Below the pieces are notes generated by a model. It made no database searches, was not told where the DNA came from, and saw only the letters and a list, made by a program, of their open reading frames with translations. The position numbers and the translations under genes were made by a program. From Acinetobacter baretiae (GTDB lineage: Bacteria > Pseudomonadota > Gammaproteobacteria > Pseudomonadales > Moraxellaceae), in the NCBI RefSeq assembly GCF_015627105.1, contig NZ_VTDM01000012.1, positions 1-35,380 of the forward strand: a stretch of 35,380 bases of DNA, given 5' to 3'. Of this stretch, positions 9,901 to 17,050 are shown one piece after another. The first letter of the stretch is position 1; the number at the start of each line of letters is the position of its first letter.

Positions 9901-11220
9901 TCAAGACTTGAAATCGACCGTAGTATTTTAGATCGCTTAGTGACACCACTTGAACATATGCTCCGTAATGCAATTGATCATGGGATTGAAAGCACAAGAG
10001 AGCGTGTGCAAAAAGATAAACCTCAAGTGGGCAAAATTACGATTACGCTAACAAGACAAGGCACAGATATTTTATTAGATATCCAAGATGATGGTCGAGG
10101 AATTGATATTGAGCGTATTCGTCGTAAAGCACAAGGATTAGGGTTACTTGCAGAACACGATCAAATAAGTGATCAAGATGTCTTGCAGTTTATTTTTAGT
10201 TCGGGCTTCTCTACTGCTGAAAAAGTGACACAGTTATCAGGACGTGGTGTTGGTTTAGATGTTGTAAAAAATGATATTCGTGCTTTAGGTGGACACATTT
10301 CTGTTGTATCCACTAAAAATCAAGGCACACACTTTACAATACGTATTCCAACCATCATGACCGTTGCTGATGCCTTGATGGTAAAATTAAATGAACAACA
10401 ATTTGCAATCCCATTGTCGCAAATTGATCGTATTACCATGATGTCCTCTGAATTACTGCAAAAGCATTTTGAGAGTGATGAAGAATACTGCTTGATTGAT
10501 GGGCAGAATTATCGTCTAAGATATCTTTCAGAGTTCTTAGGGTATGCGAAAAAACCAAGTTTCGGTTTAATTGAGAATTTCCCAATTATTTTGGTGCGTG
10601 GATATAATAACCAACTGGTTGCTTTATTGGTTGATCAATTGGTTGGGTCGCGTGTTGAAATTGTTGTTAAACCTCTTAACAACACATTACAAGATGTGCA
10701 GACACTTGGTGGTGCAACAATTTTGGGCGACGGTCGAGTATGCTTTATTTTAGACATACAAAATATTGCCCGTACAGCCCAAAATACGCTTCGTCATACA
10801 TATGCTGTGAATAATCAGAATTACGATGATAAACAAGACTTACGTCATACAGTCATGATTGTTGATGACTCTGTGACAGTACGAAAAGTAACATCTAGAT
10901 TGCTTGAACGTCATGGTTATGATGTGATTACGGCCAAAGATGGTGTTGATGCGATTGAAAAACTTGAAACATTAAATCCTGATATTATGTTGCTTGATAT
11001 TGAAATGCCACGAATGGATGGTTTTGAAGTGGCTAAACTGATTAGAAATGATGCAGTACATCAAGCATTACCAATCATTATGATTACCTCTAGAACTGGC
11101 CTAAAGCATCGTGATAGAGCATTGAGCCTTGGTGTGAATTACTATATGGGTAAACCATTCCAAGAAGATATCTTATTAGAGCAAATCCAAACTGTAATAC
11201 AGGATTTAAAGGTAACTTAA
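6976..11220 (+). CDS. chpA: ChpA, hybrid CheA-type histidine kinase of the Chp system
   Basis: This 1414-residue kinase contains three Hpt domains with HTLKGS motifs at H66, H235 and H535, then a long helical linker and dimerisation region. The ATPase follows: N box around N998 in HMLRNAIDHG, G1 DDGRG at 1038-1042, G2 GRGVGLD at 1089-1095. A CheW-like domain occupies about 1130-1265 and a receiver domain the C-terminus (D1297-D1298, phospho-acceptor D1341 in LLDIEMPRMDG, K1393 in GKPF). It phosphorylates PilG and PilH, and probably its own receiver. The P. aeruginosa protein is about 2470 residues with eight phosphotransfer-type domains including variant Thr/Ser ones, so this form is much shorter. 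GAG bases lie just before the ATG. Confidence 0.93.
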   Translation: MKEFVQRLVQDIAVPADTYLQQDEEIVEIFAEEAEEIIAELAELFVQWQQDLNAIDTLTVIRRHFHTLKGSGRMVGANQMGEFAWGIEELLNSVLQDHVPLTEEIRQYTTHSFEFYQSQLFPSIQQIEPVDCDIRPFLYVSKALKEQQSIDAEIWQVIVNHADLYSSDTNADHAEKDASSLVDEEIMPQHHLDIIKDIPGVYLDEMAEHLERVRHYLNNSEPSVKDTTGLIRAIHTLKGSSSMMKVDDLVCASGNVEVSLNLELQEKGQLDLSLNLLEQFEVFLSQYLQGLKTKKPILLTNSLAQFQEVWQQYEEYIKHSEQEQIRIDDIISLNIDHLLDVANDFDVKVWNDAEKYITDLIDESETLTQWADSKKLVALADYMSKLRKAYIALLAVAFYDYDQLKIQSSGFDDFHNALMIYFDFLASGQINPILLQHEDELDQLIETLSKIHDVAKKPIDLPTQQIPVADIIRKLESDEVDLAQQSSNVIDDLELIDIFVEEAEEIVTQMDSDLAEFEENPTELTTLQKLMRNLHTLKGSANMIQAVNLGTIAHHLESVYELLIHQKREATPLLLAILRSIHDKLAGRTDAIRKQKVDFSAVNTLALLESCKQIDDQYDFNTSSVKTAKTPDLVQETTVEQHPKEHIATITSNRATLLESPKIAFNAWCEERSSRSLLLAVQRHVYALHDELKHVTDVPNLQNITGLLIDIFEQYTIYQVKTDVYDQTIHMAFNHISGYFDHSIDDNELEDVRQRLEKIKNSLSSSTGMNESVNTDNSIDTMQGDGAQPPSMHGLWQARSDAASTQEMLRISAFTIDKVTNLTAESAINRSRVEMGLNQFNTTLSEMELAIVRLSEQLRRMEGELETQILAKHSVENDYEDFDPLEMDKYSALNQLSKSLAESASDLLDFKSTLSDKIADSETLLLEQARMQTDVQDNLLRVRQVVFSLIESRLQRLVRQTAMSVNRSVELEVVNSRLEIDRSILDRLVTPLEHMLRNAIDHGIESTRERVQKDKPQVGKITITLTRQGTDILLDIQDDGRGIDIERIRRKAQGLGLLAEHDQISDQDVLQFIFSSGFSTAEKVTQLSGRGVGLDVVKNDIRALGGHISVVSTKNQGTHFTIRIPTIMTVADALMVKLNEQQFAIPLSQIDRITMMSSELLQKHFESDEEYCLIDGQNYRLRYLSEFLGYAKKPSFGLIENFPIILVRGYNNQLVALLVDQLVGSRVEIVVKPLNNTLQDVQTLGGATILGDGRVCFILDIQNIARTAQNTLRHTYAVNNQNYDDKQDLRHTVMIVDDSVTVRKVTSRLLERHGYDVITAKDGVDAIEKLETLNPDIMLLDIEMPRMDGFEVAKLIRNDAVHQALPIIMITSRTGLKHRDRALSLGVNYYMGKPFQEDILLEQIQTVIQDLKVT

Positions 11221-11694
11221 ATGGCAGATAATCAATCAAACATCGAAAAAGGTTCTTTGGCTGCAGCGTCTCAAGAAGATTTAAGTGAGTTGATGACAGT
11301 ATCGGCAGGTTTTGTTGATGTGTTTAAAATTCGCTGTGCCAATCAAGCAACGATTGTTTTACCACAAAACTTAATTTTGTCTGTACAAACACAGCAAAAA
11401 GGGATTAAGCACGTTCAGTGGCATGGCGTTGAATTACCTGTATATGAGGTACACACGCCAGATGTGAATGAAGTCACTGCTTTAATTGTGGAAAATGAAC
11501 AGATTGAACAGCGTTTTGTCATTTTGTGTGATGAAATGCCTGAGGCACATCGTCTTCGAATTTCTGAAGTGGTTGATGTCTACGGTGTGGAAAAAGAAAC
11601 TAAAGTTTTTCAATATGTGCGTATTCATCAAGAGTTATGCCAAATTCCTGTATTAAACGAAATTTATGCAGAAATTACCACAAATAAGACTTAA
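11221..11694 (+). CDS. Second CheW-like protein of the Chp operon (ChpC-like)
   Basis: This 157-residue protein starts on the base after the chpA stop, with its ribosome-binding site (AAGGT) inside the end of chpA, so the two are translationally linked. Residues about 28-150 look like a divergent CheW domain: FKIRCANQATIVLPQNLILSV, a strand with VELPVYEVHTP, and a region like CheW strand packing near FVILCDEMPEAHRLRISEVV. In P. aeruginosa a CheW-like protein, ChpC, also lies downstream of chpA, after chpB; chpB is absent here. It may be an alternative coupler for ChpA. The first 25 residues look disordered. Confidence 0.7.
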   Translation: MADNQSNIEKGSLAAASQEDLSELMTVSAGFVDVFKIRCANQATIVLPQNLILSVQTQQKGIKHVQWHGVELPVYEVHTPDVNEVTALIVENEQIEQRFVILCDEMPEAHRLRISEVVDVYGVEKETKVFQYVRIHQELCQIPVLNEIYAEITTNKT

Positions 11695-11705
11695 TTTATA
11701 GATGA

Positions 11706-11741
11706 GCACATGAGGGCACATAGATGCCCTCATGCGCTTTT
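11706..11741 (+). terminator. Terminator at the end of the chp operon
   Basis: CATGAGGGCA (11709-11718) pairs perfectly with TGCCCTCATG (11725-11734) around a 6-base loop. The stem is extended by a GC/GC pairing after one mismatch and followed by TTTT. Confidence 0.85.
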
Positions 11742-11761
11742 AAGTATTTTGATATGATGTT

Positions 11762-12823
11762 TTATGTATCTTCTTTTAGTTCTTGAATCCACTCGCGCCA
11801 AATGGCTAACAGTACAGCTAAAATAACAGGGCCAATAAATAAACCTATTAACCCAAAGCTTGTTATACCACCTAACACTCCAAACATAATTAATAAAAAT
11901 GGAATTTGTGTTGCCCCTGAAATGACTAAAGGTCGAATAACATTGTCTGATGAGCTGACAATACAAAGCCCCCAAACCAATACAGCAACTGCACTTACAA
12001 TATGTCCTTGTGAGAGAAGCCAGATGGCTACGCTACCATAAGATACAGGCGTACCAAATGGAATTAAAGCCAATACGAATGTCATAAGTGTGAGCAATAG
12101 TGGATTAGGTACACCTGCTACAAAATAGCTCAAACCTGCTAAAATTGCTTGCACCAATGCAGTTAAACCAATGCCATACACAACCGCACGTGTGGTATCT
12201 GAAATGGTTGTCATGTAATGGTGAATACGCTCACCAATTACTTTTTCAAGCGCAAAATGAAATTGTTTTAAGAGTGACTGACCATCACGATAAAAAAAGA
12301 ATAATGACAATAATGTAAAACCAAGTTTGACTAAATTTCGCGTAATTTCACCCACCACCATACGCCCATAACTTAAATGACCTTGTAACCAAAGGGTGAT
12401 GTTTTGAAAAATTTGATCAGGATTGGCATTGAGTTCAGCAAGAAGACGTGTAATGTCTGTGCCAATGATGGGTAATTGTAAAACAAAGTTGGGAAGTGTG
12501 AAGTCACCTGCATAAATTTGTTGTTTTGCTTGTAAAAATAAGTTTTGGCCCTCTTGTTGTAAAATTACGATTCCAAAACCAATAGGTAATCCAACCGTAA
12601 GAAAAATCATCAACAACATACACAGAGCACCTAGATTGCGTCGTTGTAGACCACATTTCTTTTGCACCCATGTATAAATAGGCCATGTCATATAAGCGAT
12701 AATAATCGCCCATACGACAGGTACAATAAAGTATTTTAATACGTTAAACGTTAAGTATAAAAAAACACCCATTAACCCAATAAAAAAGGCTTTATGCAGA
12801 AGACTCGGAATATATCGTTGCAC
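11762..12823 (-). CDS. AI-2E family transporter (YdiK/PerM-type membrane protein)
   Basis: This 353-residue polytopic membrane protein has about seven or eight hydrophobic segments in the AI-2E transporter layout. There is an N-terminal pair (FFIGLMGVFLYLTF and FIVPVVWAIIIAYMTWPIY), a third segment (GALCMLLMIFLTVGLPIGFG), a soluble stretch of about 70 residues, then FTLLSLFFFYRDG and the C-terminal block with PNPLLLTLMTFVLALIPFGT and the GLIGLFIGPVILAVLLAIW ending. Family members export small molecules or serve ion/stress functions; the substrate cannot be told. Translation starts at a GTG with GAG in front. It converges with the chp operon. Confidence 0.85.
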   Translation of the reverse strand: MQRYIPSLLHKAFFIGLMGVFLYLTFNVLKYFIVPVVWAIIIAYMTWPIYTWVQKKCGLQRRNLGALCMLLMIFLTVGLPIGFGIVILQQEGQNLFLQAKQQIYAGDFTLPNFVLQLPIIGTDITRLLAELNANPDQIFQNITLWLQGHLSYGRMVVGEITRNLVKLGFTLLSLFFFYRDGQSLLKQFHFALEKVIGERIHHYMTTISDTTRAVVYGIGLTALVQAILAGLSYFVAGVPNPLLLTLMTFVLALIPFGTPVSYGSVAIWLLSQGHIVSAVAVLVWGLCIVSSSDNVIRPLVISGATQIPFLLIMFGVLGGITSFGLIGLFIGPVILAVLLAIWREWIQELKEDT

Positions 12824-12874
12824 GGCAATCTCACATTATTTTGTGTTATCAGGGATTCATTTTTTTAAAATCAA

Positions 12875-13519
12875 TTAAAACCACTGTGTATTATCATCAA
12901 TAATGACATTAAGAACAGGCTGCCACTGTTTTTGAATATCCAAATAACGTTTTTGCGTATGATCAAAAATACTTAAACCTTGTGCTGCCAATTGACCATA
13001 TACAGCACGTTCAGAAATCCATGCAACAGGGTCGTGTTCTACTTTTTTGAAAAAATCTTGAAAAGTTTGAGACTTTACGCTTTGTGGTCTTACTCGATTG
13101 GCCAATAATAAAATATCGACTTTACCTTTACGAATGCGCTTAATATCTTGTAGTTGTTTTAAAAAATGTTTTGTACTGTGTAAATCAAAAAAAGAAGGTT
13201 GTAGTGGTGTGATAATCGCATGACTTTCACTAATAAGTTGTTCAGCCTGTTCACCAGAAACGGCACCGGGCGCATCAATCACTAAATAATCAATATTTTT
13301 AGGCGCATCACCAATTGATTTTTCGTTCCGCCAATCTAAAGAGCGAATTTGAGCCACTGAAGAGGGGCGTTGTTTAAGCCAGTGTAGTGTTGATTTTTGT
13401 GTGTCGGCATCAGCTAAAGCAACCTGATAACCTTTGACTGCCAAAGCGGTTGCAATGGTAATTGCTGTATTGGTTTTACCGCAGCCACCTTTTTGATTTG
13501 CAATCAGAATTGTTTTCAT
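12875..13519 (-). CDS. ParA/MinD-family ATPase, orphan
   Basis: This 214-residue protein has the deviant Walker A motif KGGCGKT (signature lysine K10, P-loop lysine K15), the switch/Walker A' region DADTQKSTLHWL and the Walker B strand YLVIDAPG. These place it among ParA-type ATPases that dimerise on ATP and position cargo such as plasmids, chromosomes or protein clusters. It resembles short ParA proteins without an N-terminal DNA-binding domain. No parB or other obvious cargo gene is adjacent, so its cargo is unknown. It lies 51 bases downstream of the AI-2E gene on the same strand and is divergent from the nuclease-like gene. Confidence 0.85.
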   Translation of the reverse strand: MKTILIANQKGGCGKTNTAITIATALAVKGYQVALADADTQKSTLHWLKQRPSSVAQIRSLDWRNEKSIGDAPKNIDYLVIDAPGAVSGEQAEQLISESHAIITPLQPSFFDLHSTKHFLKQLQDIKRIRKGKVDILLLANRVRPQSVKSQTFQDFFKKVEHDPVAWISERAVYGQLAAQGLSIFDHTQKRYLDIQKQWQPVLNVIIDDNTQWF

Positions 13520-13629
13520 AATAAGAGATATGTGCGCTGTAATATTTTAAATACTGTAGCATTTTTTACAGGGATAAAACATGACAATATGTATGATGAA
13601 TGGATGGTTTAGATAAGGAATAACAGAAG

Positions 13630-14097
13630 ATGCCAGCATGGGTGATTTTTGTCGTTGGAATATTGGTAGGGGCGATATTGGCCAGTGTATTACTTGCACG
13701 TACCCGTCAGGGAAAAATTCAAGCAGAGTATGAAGCATATATTTTACAGCTTCAAGCTCAACATGAACAAGATGTGCAGACAGCTAAACAGCGTAGCGTA
13801 AATACCAGTCGTGCAGTTTTAAAAGGAAAAATGGCAGAGCAATTTGCGCCTATGCTTCCGCAGTTTCATTATTTACCTGCAGATGCACGCTTTTTAGGTG
13901 ATCCGATTGATTATATTATTTTTGATGGATACAGCGCATTTAAAGATGGAGTAGGCTGTGCAGAAGACATAAATATTATTTTAATGGATATTAAAAGTGG
14001 TAAAGCAAAACTCACCGCTGGTCAAAAGGCAATTGCTCAAGCAGTTCAGGATAAACGTGTACGTTTTGAAACATTATATATACAGTTATCTGAGTAA
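13630..14097 (+). CDS. Membrane-anchored nuclease-like protein (Holliday-junction-resolvase-related family)
   Basis: The 155 residues begin with one transmembrane helix (about 4-24), then a charged helical stretch of about 35 residues, then a domain with GDPIDYIIFDG and IILMDIKSGKAKL. The D...DxK spacing is that of a PD-(D/E)xK nuclease fold, and the whole resembles the family described as endonucleases related to archaeal Holliday junction resolvase. Activity on DNA has not been shown for most members, and the membrane anchor is unusual for a recombination enzyme. AAGGA lies upstream of the ATG. The ParA gene is divergent, 110 bases away. Confidence 0.7.
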   Translation: MPAWVIFVVGILVGAILASVLLARTRQGKIQAEYEAYILQLQAQHEQDVQTAKQRSVNTSRAVLKGKMAEQFAPMLPQFHYLPADARFLGDPIDYIIFDGYSAFKDGVGCAEDINIILMDIKSGKAKLTAGQKAIAQAVQDKRVRFETLYIQLSE

Positions 14098-14173
14098 CTG
14101 ACACAAAGCGATTCCATGAACAGATGGCTTTATGTGTCATGATAAACAGACGATAGAACGAAGAGTAAAGCTC

Positions 14174-14749
14174 ATGAAAAAGATGATGTGCTGTATGGGT
14201 TTAATTGCTGTCATGTCTAGCAGTATGGCATATAGTGCACAGATTGTAAGTCATGAAGAACAGTATAATATTGCAAAAGGATTTATGCCCACTTCACCTG
14301 AACAATCGATTCAAAGTCTCAGACCATTTTTGGGTGATTTTCGTATTTTAAGTACACAGCAGTACAGTCAGGACGAACAGGCGAAATTTTCACCTATAGA
14401 TTTTGCAGTGAGTTGGGGCTTGTTTGCACATAAAGACTTTGCACAACGTATACATGTTCAGCAGTATGACCGCTTTTTAAATTGGAAAATGAATCCGTTA
14501 CCTGTATCGCCCCAAAAAGCCATGCAAATGGTATCTAACATGCATATGATTCCTGCATCACCAGAAATACTTGAGCAACTAAACCAAGTCAAAAAAGGCG
14601 ATCTTGTTCGCTTACAAGGAGATTTGGTTGAAATTAAAGATGGCAACTTGGTATGGCGTTCATCTTTGACCAATACGGATGTTGGGGAAGGAGGGTGTGA
14701 ATTATTTCGAGTCAAACAGGTTCAATGGTTACAAAAAGTGCAGATGTAA
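14174..14749 (+). CDS. Secreted protein of unknown function
   Basis: The protein has 191 residues from the ATG at 14174. That start gives a normal signal peptide, MKKMMCCMGLIAVMSSSMA, with a plausible signal-peptidase site after SSMA or AYSA. The longer in-frame start at 14132 would place charged residues in front and is not favoured. The mature part contains FLGDFRILSTQQYS, SPIDFAVSWGLFAH and, near the end, GDLVRLQGDLVEI and WRSSLTNTDVGEGGCELFRV, which look like a small beta domain. I recognise no characterised family. It is read in the same direction as the nuclease-like gene and the I42 lipoprotein. Confidence 0.65.
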   Translation: MKKMMCCMGLIAVMSSSMAYSAQIVSHEEQYNIAKGFMPTSPEQSIQSLRPFLGDFRILSTQQYSQDEQAKFSPIDFAVSWGLFAHKDFAQRIHVQQYDRFLNWKMNPLPVSPQKAMQMVSNMHMIPASPEILEQLNQVKKGDLVRLQGDLVEIKDGNLVWRSSLTNTDVGEGGCELFRVKQVQWLQKVQM

Positions 14750-14826
14750 GGTTTTATCTATGGGTAAAATATTATACATTTGTAACAGGTATATTAATCA
14801 ATGTGCAAAAATAAGTGAGCGAAATC

Positions 14827-15234
14827 ATGAACAGTGCATTAAGCATTGGGGTTCTATGTATGGCTTTAACGTTGGTTGGTTGTCATGGTACAAGTCCAAC
14901 CGTTGATGGTAAAACCCACGTATTTACCCTAAAGCAAAAATGTCCTGTGCTTTTACAAATGAAAGTCGGACAAAGTTTAATGTTTCATGCACCTGAAAAC
15001 GTGAGTACAGGGTATCAATGGCAGATTGCACAGCAGTTACACCATTTTAGTGTAGAACAATCTGAACAAAAAACCAAAGAACAACCGATGATGGTTGGAC
15101 AACCTACAGAAAAAATATTCCAATTTTCTGCGTTACAGGCGGGTGAGGAGGAAATTTCTCTGCACTATGTCAGACCATGGGAAGTGACAGCACCTGCTGA
15201 GCGTTGGATTTGTCGCGTGCGTATTTCTTCTTAA
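14827..15234 (+). CDS. Chagasin/inhibitor I42-like lipoprotein
   Basis: The protein has 135 residues from the ATG at 14827 with GAG in front; a GTG at 14815 would add four residues. The signal ends with the lipobox LVGC, so it is probably a lipoprotein. The mature part carries the three loop motifs of the I42 cysteine-protease inhibitors: VSTGYQW (NPTTG-like), a Gly-rich turn before KIFQFSALQAGEEEI, and HYVRPWE (RPW). Family members bind papain-type cysteine peptidases in an immunoglobulin-like fold. The target in bacteria is usually unknown. It ends 9 bases before the convergent methyltransferase gene. Confidence 0.75.
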   Translation: MNSALSIGVLCMALTLVGCHGTSPTVDGKTHVFTLKQKCPVLLQMKVGQSLMFHAPENVSTGYQWQIAQQLHHFSVEQSEQKTKEQPMMVGQPTEKIFQFSALQAGEEEISLHYVRPWEVTAPAERWICRVRISS

Positions 15235-15243
15235 ATAAATTTT

Positions 15244-16029
15244 TTAATCTATAGCACGAAAATGATAAATATGAGTGAGATAGGGAAAAGCAATATCATC
15301 TGTATTTGATTTTCCCTGCATTTGGTGAACAATATGTTCTAAGTCATATTTAAGTTGTTTTTGTGCTGAACTAGGCCATGTTTTTACGAAGCTACTCGAC
15401 AATAATCGTTGTGTCACAACCTGCTGTACTGTACCTGTATGCACGTAATTAAATTGGTGTGTGGCCACAGCATGAAAGAGATGTTGTTGTACAAATACCT
15501 GTTGCCACTCATGTGTATAAAATCGAGGTGCATCTTTCTCAAAAGGCTTTAAATGTTCAGACAGTGCTTTTACCCAAGGTTGAGAGGTATCTTTATCATT
15601 CCAAATTAAAATTAAATCACCTTGAGGTTTTAGTAAGCGCTTCATTTCACGCAGTGTTTCAATATTAGAAAACCAATGAAAAGCTTGAGCACAAAAAATA
15701 ACATCAAACTGATGACTCGGCAAAGGAATGTGGTGGCTCAGCGCATCTATGATATGAATCTTAGGGTATTGCTGTTTGAAAACTTCACGCATCGCGCTGA
15801 CAGGTTCGACAGCGGTAATATTTTTCGTTAAAGGGTGCAATCGTGCGGTAAATTTTCCTGTGCCTGCTGCAAGATCAAGAATGACAGATTGCTGCGTTAA
15901 TTTTAAATGTTGCTGCAGCCATGTTGTGATGTCTTTAGGGTAACTCGGCCGAGCCTGTTGGTAATCTTGAGCATGTTCTGTGTGAGCAAAGCCGAGTTGA
16001 GCTGTTGGATGTATGCAATCTTTAGACAT
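15244..16029 (-). CDS. Class I SAM-dependent methyltransferase
   Basis: This 261-residue protein has a typical seven-strand methyltransferase core. Motif I is VILDLAAGTGKFT, the acidic end of strand 2 lies in ITAVEPVSAMRE, and the substrate-side strand is FDVIFCAQAFHWF, followed by LKPQGDLILIW. The AQAFHWF signature is common in methyltransferase-11-type enzymes related to the yeast CRG1 / trans-aconitate group. Substrate cannot be deduced. It is convergent with the I42 lipoprotein and lies downstream of the unknown 222-residue gene on the same strand. Confidence 0.85.
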   Translation of the reverse strand: MSKDCIHPTAQLGFAHTEHAQDYQQARPSYPKDITTWLQQHLKLTQQSVILDLAAGTGKFTARLHPLTKNITAVEPVSAMREVFKQQYPKIHIIDALSHHIPLPSHQFDVIFCAQAFHWFSNIETLREMKRLLKPQGDLILIWNDKDTSQPWVKALSEHLKPFEKDAPRFYTHEWQQVFVQQHLFHAVATHQFNYVHTGTVQQVVTQRLLSSSFVKTWPSSAQKQLKYDLEHIVHQMQGKSNTDDIAFPYLTHIYHFRAID

Positions 16030-16120
16030 GCGATCATCATTCGATTAAAAACATGAGTATGGTGATTGTGTCTTAAAATAACATTGATGCGTTGTAGCTT
16101 TATATGTCTATTTTTTTTAT

Positions 16121-16789
16121 TTAAAGTAATTGCTGATAAAAACGTTGTAAAACCTTAGTAAATTGCAATAATTCGCCTTTAGACATACGACTTTCTTGTA
16201 AGAGTGTAATCACTGTCATATGTGAGCGTTTTAATTCGGCCACAGTTTGAGCAGACTCGATTTTTCGTGCATGCGTTTTACCCATAAGCCCACAGTGGGT
16301 ATTGAGTGTGTCAGTCAGTAAATTTTTCATGTTATCGAAAGTCAGCGCAAGATTTTGATATGCCTCATAGACAGGTTCTTGTGTGGACTGAGTCGGTATT
16401 GAGTTTGATGAAAGTGGGGCAGGAGTTTCTTCAGTGGTAGAAACATGTATGCGTGAAATGGGCGTATTTTCTGTACTTTCCTGTGCAATCTTAGATTCTT
16501 CAGCAGGCTGAACAATGGTAATGGCATCTTTTGGTACTGAATTCGTTGGACTAGAATCGTCTGCATGATTTAATGAATCGGCATGAATTGGTAGATCTTT
16601 TTTTAAAAAACCAAGGTGAATTAAGCTATCAAAAATATCTGAAGAACACATTGCTTCTTTGGCATGTGCAGAAAGTTTATTAAAATCTTTACTACCAATT
16701 AAAATCAGCAACTGACGTTGTTTTGCTGAAAGTATGCGATCCCGATTTTGTAATGCTAAAATAGCTTCAGTTGTTCTAATATAATTCAT
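16121..16789 (-). CDS. Unknown protein with two conserved-looking ends and a low-complexity linker
   Basis: The protein has 222 residues from the ATG at 16789, which has GGGAG eight bases in front; a GTG at 16804 overlaps that site and is not used. Residues about 1-70 are helical and could be a winged-helix-like unit (ILSAKQRQLLILIGSKDFNKL, then SDIFDSLIHLGFLKK). Residues about 70-145 are rich in Ser, Thr, Pro, Glu and Gln and probably disordered. Residues about 145-222 are helical again and end KGELLQFTKVLQRFYQQLL. I recognise no family. The layout suits a regulator or adaptor. Confidence 0.65.
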   Translation of the reverse strand: MNYIRTTEAILALQNRDRILSAKQRQLLILIGSKDFNKLSAHAKEAMCSSDIFDSLIHLGFLKKDLPIHADSLNHADDSSPTNSVPKDAITIVQPAEESKIAQESTENTPISRIHVSTTEETPAPLSSNSIPTQSTQEPVYEAYQNLALTFDNMKNLLTDTLNTHCGLMGKTHARKIESAQTVAELKRSHMTVITLLQESRMSKGELLQFTKVLQRFYQQLL

Positions 16790-17050
16790 GCCTAAAACTC
16801 CCACAGCACACTAATGTATTAATTTTATAATGAATACTTTGACAAAAATATATGACACATTTATGAAGTCATTGAATTATATTGCCTTTTTTGATGCTTA
16901 TTTTATTGCCAAGACAGTATATAATGTTGAGTAACTTAACTATTTTTACGAGTTACCTAAAGTATATTGAGATTTTATTATGATGAAATTAGTATATTTT
17001 TCATTGAAATAATGATGCTTTGGGATCAACTTTGAACCTTTTGGTGTGTA

